Positions 26,800 to 37,444 are shown, numbered from the stretch's first letter. The stretch is 64,000 nucleotides of DNA from Vibrio marisflavi CECT 7928 (GCF_921294215.1 NZ_CAKLDM010000001.1:868001-932000); one strand, 5' to 3'. Notes: generated by a model not told the origin, from the letters alone. Translations and numbers: made by a program.

Positions 26800-28448
26800 T
26801 ACTCTGTAACACTAACTAATTGATTAAATTTCTGTTTAACTTGCTTTAACAAGGACAGCGTTTTTTCTTTATCCGAGTTTCTTAAGCTAATTGAATAGGC
26901 TATTAACTGTTCAGAGTTGGTAATAACCTTTCGCAACGACTGACGCGGAACATCTTTTGGAAAGTGCTCAGACATCAGTTCTATTGCTAACAAAGCTGAT
27001 GGTACACAATACGGGCGATTAGCTGTTAATTCAATCGCAGATAAAACTGCTTTATATGTACTATCAGTTTTAGATTGTCGAACTTCAGACAACGCAGTCT
27101 CTAGTAATTCTTGTCGTTTCTCAAGCTGTTTAACTAAGGAGTCTCTTCGCAGGATTTCGCAGACATCTATAAGTCGTGTTTTTTTATTGCTGCCAATGAG
27201 AAAATTATAGTGAGCTGCCACTCTCTTAAACCAATAATCGTCATGAGCCCAAAAAAGTAAATTGAGCAAATACCAACAGTTGGACGCGTCAAGTCGATCT
27301 AACCCCTTCAACAACGCACTAAAAAGAGAGCGCAAAGTACGATGATCTTTATTTAATAGCGTGATATGCGCTTTTAATAGAATTAACGAAAGTTTGTCAT
27401 TATCAAACCGTGCAGTTTTCTCAATTGCTCGAGCTTGCTTTTCTATCAATGAGGAGTCCCAAAGGCTACCGGACGACTCCAGCTGCACCTGTAGTCGCAA
27501 CGTATCGATTTGTTCAGATACTTGTTCCTTTTGTCCCTGATAAGCGAGCTGCGCAACAAGCTGAGACGCTTGAAACGCGCGATCTATAATATTCGATGAC
27601 TCATAGAGAGTTGTAAGGCAACGAAGCCTATCCCGATTCCCCTTTGCAATGTCGTCAGCTTTATTCAAACAGAGTATTGCGCCTTCGACATTTCCTTTAA
27701 GTAACCGGACATGCGCGAGCGTATCCAATATTTTAGGACTTGAAGTGCCAAAACTGTCTATCGTCTCATTTAGGTAACTCTCAGCTCTCCCATAATCCCC
27801 TAACTGTATTAGGCATGTTGCCAAACCAACATAGGGCCAAGGCATTGAGTATTTAAGGCTACTTTTTTTGAAATGTACCAACGCAAGGCGATAGTCATTA
27901 ATAGAAATGTAATAGTCGCCTTTAATTTTATCTATCTCTTCTGTTTGCTCAGGGACAAGTTGACAAAAATGAGTAAACTTTTCTTCTATTTCTTTGGTCG
28001 ATTTCGTTTTATCCAGTTGATACAAACTCTTTAACGACAGCTTTTTTTGACAAACACTCTTTAACTGTCGCTTTAAACCAAATAATGAGTATGGCTTAGT
28101 CGCATAGTCATCCGCTCCTGCATCAACGATTGTTCTGAGATGCTCGCTGTCTGTTTCACTAGTGAGGATAAATAAAATGCACGAGGGGCTAATAAGGTTT
28201 CTCTCTTTTGCTTCAGTTAAGATTGAAGCCCCAGCTGCGTTTTGACAAAAATGAGCATCGCAAATAAACAAATCTATCGAATACTTGCGTAAAGAAGAGA
28301 TAACGTTGCTGCGGTCTTTAGCAACACAAACTAGACGGTCACTGAAACCCATCTCTCGTAACAAAATTTTGAGGTTAGCCACAACCAATGGAGATTCATC
28401 TGCGATAAGAACTTGGGCTTTACTAACATTATGAGGCAATGCAGACAT
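26799..28448 (-). CDS. Receiver-domain protein with TPR repeats
   Basis: A 549-residue protein. The N-terminal CheY-like receiver (about residues 10-130) has the acceptor Asp in LFICDAHF, the Thr in ILTSETD and the Lys in ATKPYS. The rest is helical and contains at least three TPR-like units (for example PWPYVGLATCLIQLGDYGRA). There is no DNA-binding or enzymatic output domain, so it probably signals through protein contacts. It is coupled to the S4 protein gene through a TAATG overlap. A partner kinase is not nearby. Confidence 0.85.
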   Translation of the reverse strand: MSALPHNVSKAQVLIADESPLVVANLKILLREMGFSDRLVCVAKDRSNVISSLRKYSIDLFICDAHFCQNAAGASILTEAKERNLISPSCILFILTSETDSEHLRTIVDAGADDYATKPYSLFGLKRQLKSVCQKKLSLKSLYQLDKTKSTKEIEEKFTHFCQLVPEQTEEIDKIKGDYYISINDYRLALVHFKKSSLKYSMPWPYVGLATCLIQLGDYGRAESYLNETIDSFGTSSPKILDTLAHVRLLKGNVEGAILCLNKADDIAKGNRDRLRCLTTLYESSNIIDRAFQASQLVAQLAYQGQKEQVSEQIDTLRLQVQLESSGSLWDSSLIEKQARAIEKTARFDNDKLSLILLKAHITLLNKDHRTLRSLFSALLKGLDRLDASNCWYLLNLLFWAHDDYWFKRVAAHYNFLIGSNKKTRLIDVCEILRRDSLVKQLEKRQELLETALSEVRQSKTDSTYKAVLSAIELTANRPYCVPSALLAIELMSEHFPKDVPRQSLRKVITNSEQLIAYSISLRNSDKEKTLSLLKQVKQKFNQLVSVTE

Positions 28449-28690
28449 CTGTTACTTCGATAGATTAAAAAGGAAAGAGCAGAATAATACAAAAAGATCT
28501 GCATATAAGAAATGGCAAACTAAGAGAAGTTGGCTAATGCTCCAAGTTTTTGTTTAGCCTTACAAGATTTAGTGTTAGTAAGTGCAACAAATGTACATCA
28601 AGCAAACAACTACTCGTATTGAGGGCAATTTACATACTTTTCACAAAACAATACAATCGGCACCCAATATAATCTTGCAGGTCAATTATC

Positions 28691-29083
28691 ATGATTACCC
28701 CACTCGCCATCCGCCTTACTGAAGGGGCTGATTTGAAGAAAGAAATAGCAAAGTTAGTGGCTCTACACGATATCAAAGCTGGGAATATTGCGTCATGTGT
28801 AGGTTGTGTATCTCACCTTTCCCTGCGGTTAGCAGGATCTATTGATACTCTATCCTTGAATGCTCCATTCGAGATCGTTTCTATCATGGGTACATTAACT
28901 CCGAACCATCAGCATATTCATATTTCTTGTGCTGATGAGCAAGGGAACGTGCTAGGCGGACATTTACTTGAAGGGACGATTATCGATACAACGGCTGAAC
29001 TTGTATTATTTAAGTATGAGTGTTTGGAGTTTGACCGAGAAATGGATGATTCTACTGGTTATACCGAGTTATGCATCCGCTGA
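28691..29083 (+). CDS. PPC/DUF296-domain protein
   Basis: A 130-residue single-domain protein with the PPC (DUF296) fold. The signature segments are IASCVGCVSHLSLRLAG, SIMGTLTPNHQHIHISCADE and GNVLGGHLLEGTII. Bacterial members form trimers; in plants the same domain is joined to AT-hooks. Biochemical function in bacteria is not established. It stands alone, with 242 bases of gene-free sequence before it and a LysR gene after it. Confidence 0.85.
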   Translation: MITPLAIRLTEGADLKKEIAKLVALHDIKAGNIASCVGCVSHLSLRLAGSIDTLSLNAPFEIVSIMGTLTPNHQHIHISCADEQGNVLGGHLLEGTIIDTTAELVLFKYECLEFDREMDDSTGYTELCIR

Positions 29084-29298
29084 ACACCGTCTCGTAACTA
29101 GCTATTTGACACTCGAAACCAATAGACATAATAAATAATTCAATTTATAGTGTGCGCGTTTTAACCCACCATTCTGTATGCGTTTTATACAAACCTCCAT
29201 TTGTATTTTTCCATATAGAACAGTTGCTTACAAAATGAATGCCAAATGTATTCACACAAATATCATTTGTAGTTGGAAGGTAAAAGAGTAGTTTCTGC

Positions 29299-30231
29299 AT
29301 GTCAAAGCTTACAAAGTCCGCAAACATCAATATCAACCACGTACGATACTTCCTCAAAGTTTACGAAACCCAAAGCCTTTCGCAAGCGGCGAAAGCATGC
29401 AACGTATCTCAGCCTACAATTACAAAAAGTATCCAAACGTTAGAAAAAAACTTCGGCTTGCCTCTTTTTCACCGTGACACACAAAATGTTCACCCTAGCG
29501 AGCCTGCACAGCTTTTATACGATGAATGTGTAGAGCTCATTCGAGCTGCAAATAGTGTAGAAAAACGCATTGAAAGCATAAAATCTTCTCAGCTAGGAGA
29601 AGTTCGAATTGGCATGGGTAAAATACTATCAAATCAGTTCGGCCACTTTCTTACCAAATTGTTTCCCAATGAATTTTCTAAGCTAAAACTCAGCATTACA
29701 GATGGTAATCTACCTGAACTAAACGCGCTATTGCTAAATCGTGAAGTAGACTTTTTGCTATGCTATGAGGAAGCTCAACACTACTTTTCTAATATGGATA
29801 AGATTAGTGTTAAAGAGTTCTATAAAGTTCCTATTGCTCATGTTGTCTCTCCGAATGCTCCATTTTACGAAGAAGGCAACGATCCACAGTATTACCCATG
29901 GGCAACTGTAAGTGAAATTGGCGGTGACAATGCTAAAAGGTCTCGTTGGCATGACTTTTACAATACGCTGCTAGAAAATGGCTGTGTGACCTACCGCATT
30001 AATAGCACTGATATTCGTCTTCAGCTAGCGAGACAGGGAGCTGCTGTTACTGTTGTACCTAGACATTTGGTACAAAAAGAGATTGACGAAGGTAGCCTTA
30101 TTGACTTGACTCCACAAGGGTTCGAAGAGTTTACGATTTCTGTCTATACCTTAACCAATAACCCTCTATCACTAAATAGTAAAAAAATCATTTCATCAAT
30201 GAAAATATTGGCAGATAGCTTCTATTGTTAA
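29299..30231 (+). CDS. LysR family regulator (first of a tandem pair)
   Basis: A 310-residue LysR-type regulator with helix-turn-helix SLSQAAKACNVSQPTITKSI at about residues 27-46 and a C-terminal substrate-binding-like domain starting near EVRIGMGKIL. It resembles the following LysR gene in size and layout, and the two lie head to tail, suggesting duplication or a joint task. The target is unknown; the Yej importer is the nearest operon but lies convergent, beyond the second regulator. Confidence 0.88.
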   Translation: MSKLTKSANININHVRYFLKVYETQSLSQAAKACNVSQPTITKSIQTLEKNFGLPLFHRDTQNVHPSEPAQLLYDECVELIRAANSVEKRIESIKSSQLGEVRIGMGKILSNQFGHFLTKLFPNEFSKLKLSITDGNLPELNALLLNREVDFLLCYEEAQHYFSNMDKISVKEFYKVPIAHVVSPNAPFYEEGNDPQYYPWATVSEIGGDNAKRSRWHDFYNTLLENGCVTYRINSTDIRLQLARQGAAVTVVPRHLVQKEIDEGSLIDLTPQGFEEFTISVYTLTNNPLSLNSKKIISSMKILADSFYC

Positions 30232-30456
30232 CAAGTTGTGTATTTAAATAGAGTCATTATGCACTCTGTTTATAATATTTTGACAACCTTAGCTTTCTAG
30301 TTTAATTGTTTAAACTTTAACCTAATATAAATCGGTTTTATCTTATCTTATTGTAACTATAGACTTATTCCAAAAGGTAATAGATTTATAACTCTATGCG
30401 TTAAATAGTAAGTGATATTATCCATCCAAAGCCTTACTTATATTTATATAGTTTAT

Positions 30457-31341
30457 ATGAGCACCAGAGTTATTGATAACCTTGCAATGCGTCACTTAGA
30501 GTCTTTTATTTCTATCTATGAATTAAAAAGTATTTCTAACGCAGCGTCTCGATGCAACATATCTCAGTCAGCTATGACTAAACATCTACAAAAGTTAGAG
30601 AACTACCTTGGTTTAACATTATTCTATCGACATACGCGCGAGCTAAAGCCTAGCCCTGCTGCAACCAACTTGTATTCATATGCCGTCGATTTATTTTCTT
30701 CTGCAATAAAGTTTCAAGAGCGCGCTGAAAACATTTACAAAATCAACAATCAAGAGGTTAGAATCGGTATAGACTCCCTTGTCCCTCAATGGTTGTGCAG
30801 TAAGTTAACCAGAGGTGCCTATTCGAAAATACCAGACCTTTCTCTGTTTTTAACATCAGGTAGCTGTGAAACACTCAACGAAATGACAGCGAAGAACGAA
30901 ATAGACTTTTTTATTAGTAGTATTTCGGGTCGTGAACAAACGATAAACTGTGACAGCCTAATATCTTCTCCACTGACAAACATTCCATTGGTTTGTGTTC
31001 GTTCAGCTGAGCAGGACGTTGAAAAACATTGCAACTGGGCAATACCTAGTACATTGAAGTGGCATCTGCAGAAAATTATCACTCAGTTCCCAGACCCAAC
31101 AACACATGCGATTCAAGAAATCGATAATATCCAATGCTGTATCGACCTTGCCTTGGGACAGTTGGCATTCACTATTGCTCCAAAAGATTATGTAGAGCCA
31201 TATTTGGAAACGGGTGAATTGGTTAAGCTGCCTGTTAACGACGTGTTTTATCAGCTATCGATTTTCCGCTCTCAATCGACGCCACTTTCAACCACCTCAC
31301 ATAAACTGGTTGAAATGCTACCTAGCTTAGTAAAGAGTTGA
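30457..31341 (+). CDS. LysR family regulator (second of a tandem pair)
   Basis: From the ATG at 30457 the protein has 294 residues: helix-turn-helix SISNAASRCNISQSAMTKHL, linker and effector domain (EVRIGIDSLVPQWL). A start at 30412 would add 15 hydrophobic residues not expected of a LysR protein. The gene is followed after 7 bases by the convergent yejF stop. The effector domain is divergent from the classical co-inducer fold. Target unknown. Confidence 0.87.
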   Translation: MSTRVIDNLAMRHLESFISIYELKSISNAASRCNISQSAMTKHLQKLENYLGLTLFYRHTRELKPSPAATNLYSYAVDLFSSAIKFQERAENIYKINNQEVRIGIDSLVPQWLCSKLTRGAYSKIPDLSLFLTSGSCETLNEMTAKNEIDFFISSISGREQTINCDSLISSPLTNIPLVCVRSAEQDVEKHCNWAIPSTLKWHLQKIITQFPDPTTHAIQEIDNIQCCIDLALGQLAFTIAPKDYVEPYLETGELVKLPVNDVFYQLSIFRSQSTPLSTTSHKLVEMLPSLVKS

Positions 31342-31348
31342 TATAGCA

Positions 31349-32938
31349 TTACACTGATAGACTAACTAACTCTTTCGTATAATCGTGTGCTGGATTTTGA
31401 AACAAAGATTGAGTTTCACCCTGTTCAATTATCTCTCCATTCCTCATGACAATCGTATAGTGGCAAAGGGATTTGACTACGTTTAAGTCATGGCTAATAA
31501 ACAAATAAGTTAGCTGATATTTAACCTGCAATTCTTTTAACAAATCTAACACTTGTGACTGCACCGTTCTATCTAACGACGACGTCGGTTCATCTAACAA
31601 TATGAACTCTGGTTTAAGAACTAACGCTCGCGCGATTGCAATTCTCTGCCTTTGACCCCCAGAAAATTCATTTGGATAGCGATGGCGAGTATCAGGGTCT
31701 AATTCAACTTCCTTCATCGCGTCACATATCATTGCATCTATGGTTTGTTCATCATGCTCCGAGTGAACGCGTAACCCTTCCCCAATAACTTGCGCTACAG
31801 ACATTCTCGGGTTTAGAGCTGAAAAAGGGTCTTGAAAAACCACCTGCATCTTGCTTCGGAAAGGTAACATCCCTTTTCTGTCTAATGGTTGTAGTGAAGT
31901 TCCTTTATACTGTATCGCCCCTTCAGAAGATACTAGCTTAAGTATCGCCATGCCGGTGGTTGACTTCCCAGATCCACTCTCACCAACTAGTCCAATTGAG
32001 TGACCCTTTTTAAGCATAAAGCTCATGTTAGTCACAGCTTTAATGTGTCCGATTGTACGCTTAAACAAACCTCCTGTGATTGGAAACCAAATCTTCAATT
32101 GTTCAACACTTAACAGCTCTTGAGCATCCGTGCATGTTGCTACTGGTAAACCTTTGGGGTCTGAGTCTATAAGTTGTTTTGTATAAGGGTGAGCTGGATT
32201 GTGGAATATTTGCTGACACGCTCCCACTTCAACAAGCTGACCACTTTGCATAACTGCTACTCGATCCGCTATGCGTTTTACAATACTCAGGTCATGAGTA
32301 ATAAAGAGCATTGCCATTCCAAGCTCTTGCTGCAGCTCCTTTAATAGACAAAGTATTTGTGCTTGTACAGATACATCCAAAGCAGTTGTGGGCTCATCAG
32401 CGATAAGCAGCTCTGGTTCATTAATTAAGGCCATAGCAATCATGACACGTTGGCGCTCACCTCCAGAAAGCTCGTGTGGATAAGCGGATATTTTTTTATC
32501 TGGGAATCGAATACCCACTTTTTTCATCCACTCTAACGCTAGCGCTTCTGCTTTAGATTGACGCATTCCTCTATGGATTGAGAGTGTTTCAATCAGCTGT
32601 TTACCAATTCGATGCAAGGGATTCAGCGAGACCATCGGCTCTTGAAAGATCATTCCAATACGACCACCGCGAATGCCTCGTAGTCTTCTCTCTGAGCAAC
32701 TCAGCATGTCATTGCCATCAAACTCGATACTACCATTCATGTAATGAGCGGATGTTTTTGGTAGAAGTTTGAGTATTGAATTCGCTGTAACAGACTTCCC
32801 TGAACCACTTTCTCCAACTAGAGCTAAAGTCTCTCCCTTTTTTATAGATAAGCTTACTTTGTCTGTAACCTGCTCTACTTGACCTTGCCTGCCAAAGCCA
32901 ACAGATAGCTCATTGATGGTTAGCACCGGTTTCGACAT
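31349..32938 (-). CDS. yejF: Oligopeptide/microcin C importer ATPase (two fused ABC domains)
   Basis: A 529-residue protein with two complete ABC ATPase domains. Each has a Walker A (GESGSGKSVTA near residue 42; GESGSGKSTTG near 320), a signature (LSGGERQRVMIA; FSGGQRQRIAIA) and a Walker B (LLIADEPTT; FILLDEPTS). This fused layout is the mark of YejF, which powers peptide uptake by YejABEF. It is the last gene of the yejABEF operon, 18 bases after yejE, and is convergent with a LysR gene. Confidence 0.95.
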   Translation of the reverse strand: MSKPVLTINELSVGFGRQGQVEQVTDKVSLSIKKGETLALVGESGSGKSVTANSILKLLPKTSAHYMNGSIEFDGNDMLSCSERRLRGIRGGRIGMIFQEPMVSLNPLHRIGKQLIETLSIHRGMRQSKAEALALEWMKKVGIRFPDKKISAYPHELSGGERQRVMIAMALINEPELLIADEPTTALDVSVQAQILCLLKELQQELGMAMLFITHDLSIVKRIADRVAVMQSGQLVEVGACQQIFHNPAHPYTKQLIDSDPKGLPVATCTDAQELLSVEQLKIWFPITGGLFKRTIGHIKAVTNMSFMLKKGHSIGLVGESGSGKSTTGMAILKLVSSEGAIQYKGTSLQPLDRKGMLPFRSKMQVVFQDPFSALNPRMSVAQVIGEGLRVHSEHDEQTIDAMICDAMKEVELDPDTRHRYPNEFSGGQRQRIAIARALVLKPEFILLDEPTSSLDRTVQSQVLDLLKELQVKYQLTYLFISHDLNVVKSLCHYTIVMRNGEIIEQGETQSLFQNPAHDYTKELVSLSV

Positions 32939-32956
32939 AACGTTTATTACCTCTAT

Positions 32957-34027
32957 CTATTTGCCGTGGTGATGGGGGTCGAATGCATCGCGGACTGCCT
33001 CACCAATAAATACAAGCAATGTCAGCATCAGAGAAAGAACAACAAAAGCGGAGATACCTAACCATGGAGCCTGCAGATTTGCTTTGCCTTGTGCTAGTAA
33101 CTCACCCAGAGACGGAGAGCCAGCCGGCAGCCCGAAACCAAGGAAATCAAGGGAAGTAAGAGTCGTAACTGAACCAGACAATATAAATGGCATCATAGTC
33201 AGAGAAGCCACCATCGCATTTGGAAGCATATGACGTAGCATGATTCGAGTATCGTTTACACCCATGGCCTGAGCCGCTCGTACATAATCAAAATTACGGC
33301 AGCGCAGAAACTCCGCTCTTACTACGCCCACCAAACTCATCCAACTAAATAGAACCATAATCCCGAGTAACCACCAGAAGTTAGGCTCAACAAAACTAGA
33401 TAAAATAATCAGAAGAAATAGTGTTGGCATACCCGACCAAACTTCAATAAACCTTTGACCCAATAAATCTAGCCAGCCGCCATAGTAACCTTGCGTCGCT
33501 CCGACAATGACACCAATGACGCTTGAAACAATGGTCAGTACGAAACCAAATAGTACAGATATTCTAAAACCATAGATTATTCTAGCTAGAACATCTCTAC
33601 CTTTATCGTCGGTCCCTAACCAATTGGTTGTATCAGGTGGTGAAGGTACCGAGCCAACAACATCTAAATTGATAGTGTCATAACTAAAACGGATTGGTGG
33701 CCATACGATAAAGCCATGCTCTTTAATTAGGTCATCGACATAAGGGTCGGTATAGTCGGCCTCGGTTTGAAATTCACCACCAAACTGCGTCTCTGGGTAT
33801 TGATGGAAGATAGGGAAATACCATTCGTTTTTGTAGTCCACCAACAAAGGTTTATCATTTGCAATAAATTCCGCAAACAGACTGATAAAGAACAGCACCG
33901 CAAAAAACCATAAAGACCACCAGCCCCGTTTATTTGCACGAAAGCGTTGCCATCTAGCCTGATTCAAAGGGTTACTGCGTTTTTCCTTTAAACGTGTTGG
34001 TATTATCCTTTTCAAAGCTATCAACAT
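32957..34027 (-). CDS. yejE: Peptide importer permease YejE
   Basis: A 356-residue inner-membrane permease. An N-terminal cytosolic stretch with SNPLNQARWQRFRANKRGWW and one membrane segment precede a periplasmic loop that is rich in aromatic residues. The BPD_transp_1 domain then gives about five more segments, with the ATPase-contact EAA loop at EFLRCRNFDYVRAAQAMGVN. This layout matches YejE/DppC-type permeases. It sits between yejB (2-base gap) and yejF. Confidence 0.93.
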   Translation of the reverse strand: MLIALKRIIPTRLKEKRSNPLNQARWQRFRANKRGWWSLWFFAVLFFISLFAEFIANDKPLLVDYKNEWYFPIFHQYPETQFGGEFQTEADYTDPYVDDLIKEHGFIVWPPIRFSYDTINLDVVGSVPSPPDTTNWLGTDDKGRDVLARIIYGFRISVLFGFVLTIVSSVIGVIVGATQGYYGGWLDLLGQRFIEVWSGMPTLFLLIILSSFVEPNFWWLLGIMVLFSWMSLVGVVRAEFLRCRNFDYVRAAQAMGVNDTRIMLRHMLPNAMVASLTMMPFILSGSVTTLTSLDFLGFGLPAGSPSLGELLAQGKANLQAPWLGISAFVVLSLMLTLLVFIGEAVRDAFDPHHHGK

Positions 34028-34029
34028 AT

Positions 34030-35118
34030 TTAACGAGCCTCAAAATCAATACGAGGATCAACCCATGTATAAGTAAGATCAGAAATAATACTTAGGATTA
34101 ATCCTAGTAACGTCATGATATACAAGGAACTAAAAACAACGGGATAATCGCGCTGAATCGTAGATTCGAATCCAAGAAGCCCTATACCTTCAAGAGAGAA
34201 CATTACCTCTATCAACATAGAGCCAGTAAAAAAGATACTGATAAACGCGCTAGGAAAACCCGCTATGATGATAAGCATCGCATTTCGAAACACATGCTTA
34301 TATAAAATGCTGCTTTCATCTAATCCTTTTGCTCTCGCTGTAACTACATATTGCTTGTTAATTTCGTCCAAGAAAGAGTTTTTCGTCAGCATACTCAACG
34401 TTGCAAAACCGCCAATGACCATGGCAAGGATTGGAAGAGTTAGGTGCCAAAAATAATCGGCAATCTGTTGATACCACGTTAACTGCTCAAAGTTACTCGA
34501 TACCAACCCTCTTAGCGGAAACCAACTAAAGTAGTTACCGCTTGCAAAAAAGATGATCAAGATAATTGCGAATAGAAAACCGGGGATCGCATATCCAACA
34601 ATGACTACTGCACTCGACCATATATCAAACCTAGAACCATGATGAATTGCTTTCATCACTCCTAAAGGAATTGAGATAAAATAGATAATTAGGGTGCTCC
34701 ACAGCCCTAGAGAAATAGACACTGGAAGACGCTCAACAATCAAGTCTATTACATTGCCACCTTTGAAGAGGCTCTCGCCAAAGTTGAATGTGGCGTAGTT
34801 TTTCAGCATATCCCAATAGCGCTCTAAGATTGGTTTATCAAAACCAAACTGTTTTTTTATTTCTGCTACTACTTCTGGGTCAAGCCCTCTCGAACCTTTA
34901 TAACCTGCTTTCGCATCATCTGGTTTGCTGAGGTCAACTTCGCTGCTACCCCCGCCTGCAAAGCGCTCCATTATCCCGGAGTTTCGACCTTCTAATTGAG
35001 CTATTGCTTGCTCAACAGGCCCCCCAGGGGCAATCTGTATAATGAAAAAGTTAATGGTGATAATGGCCCAAAGCGTTGGGATTACAAGCAATAACCGCCT
35101 AAAAATATAAGCCGCCAT
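34030..35118 (-). CDS. yejB: Peptide importer permease YejB
   Basis: A 362-residue inner-membrane permease. The start [20 protein letters not shown] and [20 protein letters not shown] are typical of DppB/YejB proteins. A hydrophilic insertion follows (residues 40-80, including [14 protein letters not shown]), as in YejB. The EAA loop is visible around [20 protein letters not shown]. It forms the translocation channel with YejE and is separated from yejA by 9 bases. Confidence 0.93.
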   Translation of the reverse strand: MAAYIFRRLLLVIPTLWAIITINFFIIQIAPGGPVEQAIAQLEGRNSGIMERFAGGGSSEVDLSKPDDAKAGYKGSRGLDPEVVAEIKKQFGFDKPILERYWDMLKNYATFNFGESLFKGGNVIDLIVERLPVSISLGLWSTLIIYFISIPLGVMKAIHHGSRFDIWSSAVVIVGYAIPGFLFAIILIIFFASGNYFSWFPLRGLVSSNFEQLTWYQQIADYFWHLTLPILAMVIGGFATLSMLTKNSFLDEINKQYVVTARAKGLDESSILYKHVFRNAMLIIIAGFPSAFISIFFTGSMLIEVMFSLEGIGLLGFESTIQRDYPVVFSSLYIMTLLGLILSIISDLTYTWVDPRIDFEAR

Positions 35119-35127
35119 AACAACCTC

Positions 35128-36945
35128 TTACTGACGTTTTTCAGGTAATTTCTTAGCTTTCTCTTTCGATACCCACCATGTGTCTATACCAAGATCATAT
35201 GTTGGCATAATGGCCGGACGCTCAAATTTGTCCCAAGTAGCAACTCGGTACTTGTTGATATACCACTGCGGAATCATATAAAAGTTCCACTGCAGCACCC
35301 TATCTAGTGCTCGCCCAAGGGCAAGTAACTTTTGAGGGTCTTGCTGACTCGCCGCGATATCTTGAGTGAGTTGATCTATAACTGGGTCGGTGACACCAGC
35401 TTGATTATAAGAAGAGTCTAAGTACTGAGAGTTCCACACAATCATAAGATCAGGACGTGGGTAGTTCATTGCTGAATAGCGAGACGAAATCATGTCAAAG
35501 TCTCTATCTCTCCAACGCTTGGTATATTGAGTGGTATCTACAGTTCTAAGCTTCATCTCAATACCGAGACGCTTTAAGTTCTTTTGCAATGGAATGGCAT
35601 AACGCTCGGTTGAAGGGCTATAGATTAACAGCTCAAAGACAAATGGTTCGCCAGATTTCTTGTTGGTCATCACACCACCTTTTAACTCCCAACCTGCTTC
35701 TTTTAGCAACTTAAAAGCAACGCGCATTTCTTTTCGGATACGACCAGTTCCATCAGTTTTGGGCGGATTATATTCTTCAGTAAACACTCTCGCTGGTATT
35801 TTGCCTTTAAACTGATCTAATATCGCCAGCTCCTCTTTTGAAGGTAACCCTTTCGCTTCATAGTCAGAGTTTTCAAAGTAACTTCTGGTTCGCACGTAGG
35901 AGTTGTAAAACATGTTCTTGTTCATCCACTCAAAATCAAACACGTAATTAAGTGCTTCACGTACCTTCGGATCACTGAAAATTGGCCTTTTTATATTGAA
36001 AATAAAGCCTTGAGTAGCAACTGGTTTATGATGTGGGATCTCTTCCTTTTTAATGTAACCTTTATCAAAGTTAACGCCGTTATAAGATTTGGCCCAAAAT
36101 TTTGCAGAGCTCTCTTGGCGAAGGTCAAACTCACCTGCTTTAAAGGCTTCGAGCAATACTGTTTCATCTCGATAGTAGTCGTATTCCACCTTCTTAAAGT
36201 TGTTTCTTCCAACGTTAACAGGGAGCTGTTCCGCCCAGTAATTATCGACTAAGCCATAGGTGACACTTTGCCCGGATTTATAGTCAATGATCTTGTATGC
36301 CGAACTGCCAACTGGTGGTTTATCGAGTGGTTCAGCAAAGTTCTTATCTTTCCAGAAATGTTTGGGTAAAACAGGAATTCCTTGAACAAAGCTAAATAAC
36401 TTTTCTCGATTGGGCACAGCCATTTCGATCCTAGCTGTTTTGTCATTTAGCGCCTTTACTGACTTAATATCTTTGTAATATACGCGAAATTGAGGAACAC
36501 CTTCTTTCATAAACTTATTAAAGGTAAACTCGACATCGTGTGCTGTGATAGGAACACCATCGTGAAAACGTGCTTTGGGGTTTATGTCCACTTCTAACCA
36601 TTTAAAGTCGTCAGAGTAACGTACTTTCTCAGCGATAAGCGGGTAGTAGGAGTCAACTTCGTCTGCGGGGCCAAACATTAGAGTATCGTATAACTCTCCC
36701 GTTGCAGCAGCTGCAACTCCTCGAGAAGCATAACGGTTGAAGTTATCGTATGTTCCCATCTGCCCAAAGGTGACTTTGCCATATTTGGGAGCATTTGGGT
36801 TTACATAGTCAAAGTGTTGGAAATTCTCTGGATATTTTGCTTTGCCAAACCCGACTAAATGGGTGGACTCAATAACTTTAGAGTTGGCACACAAACTAAA
36901 TACGGAAAGTGTGGTTACCGCTAACAAACACCTCAGCGCTCCCAT
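35128..36945 (-). CDS. yejA: Periplasmic oligopeptide-binding protein YejA
   Basis: A 605-residue family-5 solute-binding protein. From the ATG at 36945, preceded by AAGGGAG, it begins with the signal peptide MGALRCLLAVTTLSVFSLCA; the longer frame to 37035 has no such site. Binding-protein landmarks include KYGKVTFGQMGTYDNFNRYA and ARFHDGVPITAHDVEFTFNK. In E. coli YejA delivers microcin C and peptides; in other proteobacteria related systems take up muropeptide-derived or other oligopeptides. It is the first gene of yejABEF, divergent from a ybjQ-like gene. Confidence 0.94.
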   Translation of the reverse strand: MGALRCLLAVTTLSVFSLCANSKVIESTHLVGFGKAKYPENFQHFDYVNPNAPKYGKVTFGQMGTYDNFNRYASRGVAAAATGELYDTLMFGPADEVDSYYPLIAEKVRYSDDFKWLEVDINPKARFHDGVPITAHDVEFTFNKFMKEGVPQFRVYYKDIKSVKALNDKTARIEMAVPNREKLFSFVQGIPVLPKHFWKDKNFAEPLDKPPVGSSAYKIIDYKSGQSVTYGLVDNYWAEQLPVNVGRNNFKKVEYDYYRDETVLLEAFKAGEFDLRQESSAKFWAKSYNGVNFDKGYIKKEEIPHHKPVATQGFIFNIKRPIFSDPKVREALNYVFDFEWMNKNMFYNSYVRTRSYFENSDYEAKGLPSKEELAILDQFKGKIPARVFTEEYNPPKTDGTGRIRKEMRVAFKLLKEAGWELKGGVMTNKKSGEPFVFELLIYSPSTERYAIPLQKNLKRLGIEMKLRTVDTTQYTKRWRDRDFDMISSRYSAMNYPRPDLMIVWNSQYLDSSYNQAGVTDPVIDQLTQDIAASQQDPQKLLALGRALDRVLQWNFYMIPQWYINKYRVATWDKFERPAIMPTYDLGIDTWWVSKEKAKKLPEKRQ

Positions 36946-37123
36946 TTTAGACTCCCTTCTAAATTCAAACCTGGCTCGCATATACTCTGTTGTATACCCA
37001 AACCACCGGAATATGTATAGTTTAATTTGTTGCAATCAGATAACGCTCACTGTTATAGCGATTCAATCGAACTATTTTCGTACTTGTCTATCCAACTGCG
37101 CTGTTGGCTAAGGAAAACTAATC

Positions 37124-37444
37124 ATGATAGTTACTACCACTCCTCATATTGAAGGCAAAAAAATTAAACAATACAAGGGCGTTATCGCTGGCGAAGCAAT
37201 ATTGGGGGCAAATATGTTTAAAGACATGTTTGCTGGCATTCGAGACCTCGTCGGCGGGCGTTCTGGAACTTATGAGAAAGAGTTGGAAAAAGCTCGCACG
37301 ATAGCGTTTCAAGAGCTCGAGCAAAAAGCTCGCGAGCTAGGTGCAAATGCTATTGTCGGTGTGGATATAGATTACGAAGTCCTAGGAAACAAAAACGGTA
37401 TGTTAATGGTTTCTACAAGTGGGACGGCAGTTGTTATTGAATAG
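37124..37444 (+). CDS. YbjQ/UPF0145 family protein
   Basis: A 106-residue protein of the YbjQ family, which assembles into pentamers and has been called a putative heavy-metal-binding domain. Visible family features are the N-terminal [33 protein letters not shown] and the ending [16 protein letters not shown] followed by GTAVVIE. No biochemical role is established. An AAGGAAAA site precedes the ATG. It is divergent from yejA. Confidence 0.88.
   Translation: MIVTTTPHIEGKKIKQYKGVIAGEAILGANMFKDMFAGIRDLVGGRSGTYEKELEKARTIAFQELEQKARELGANAIVGVDIDYEVLGNKNGMLMVSTSGTAVVIE

Noticed and set aside
29145..29357. 70-residue minus-strand frame overlapping the LysR start
   Set aside because: Overlaps the promoter and the first codons of the LysR gene; composition looks random.
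36842..37111. 89-residue plus-strand frame before the ybjQ-like gene
   Set aside because: Runs antisense over the yejA signal peptide; no ribosome site and no family features.
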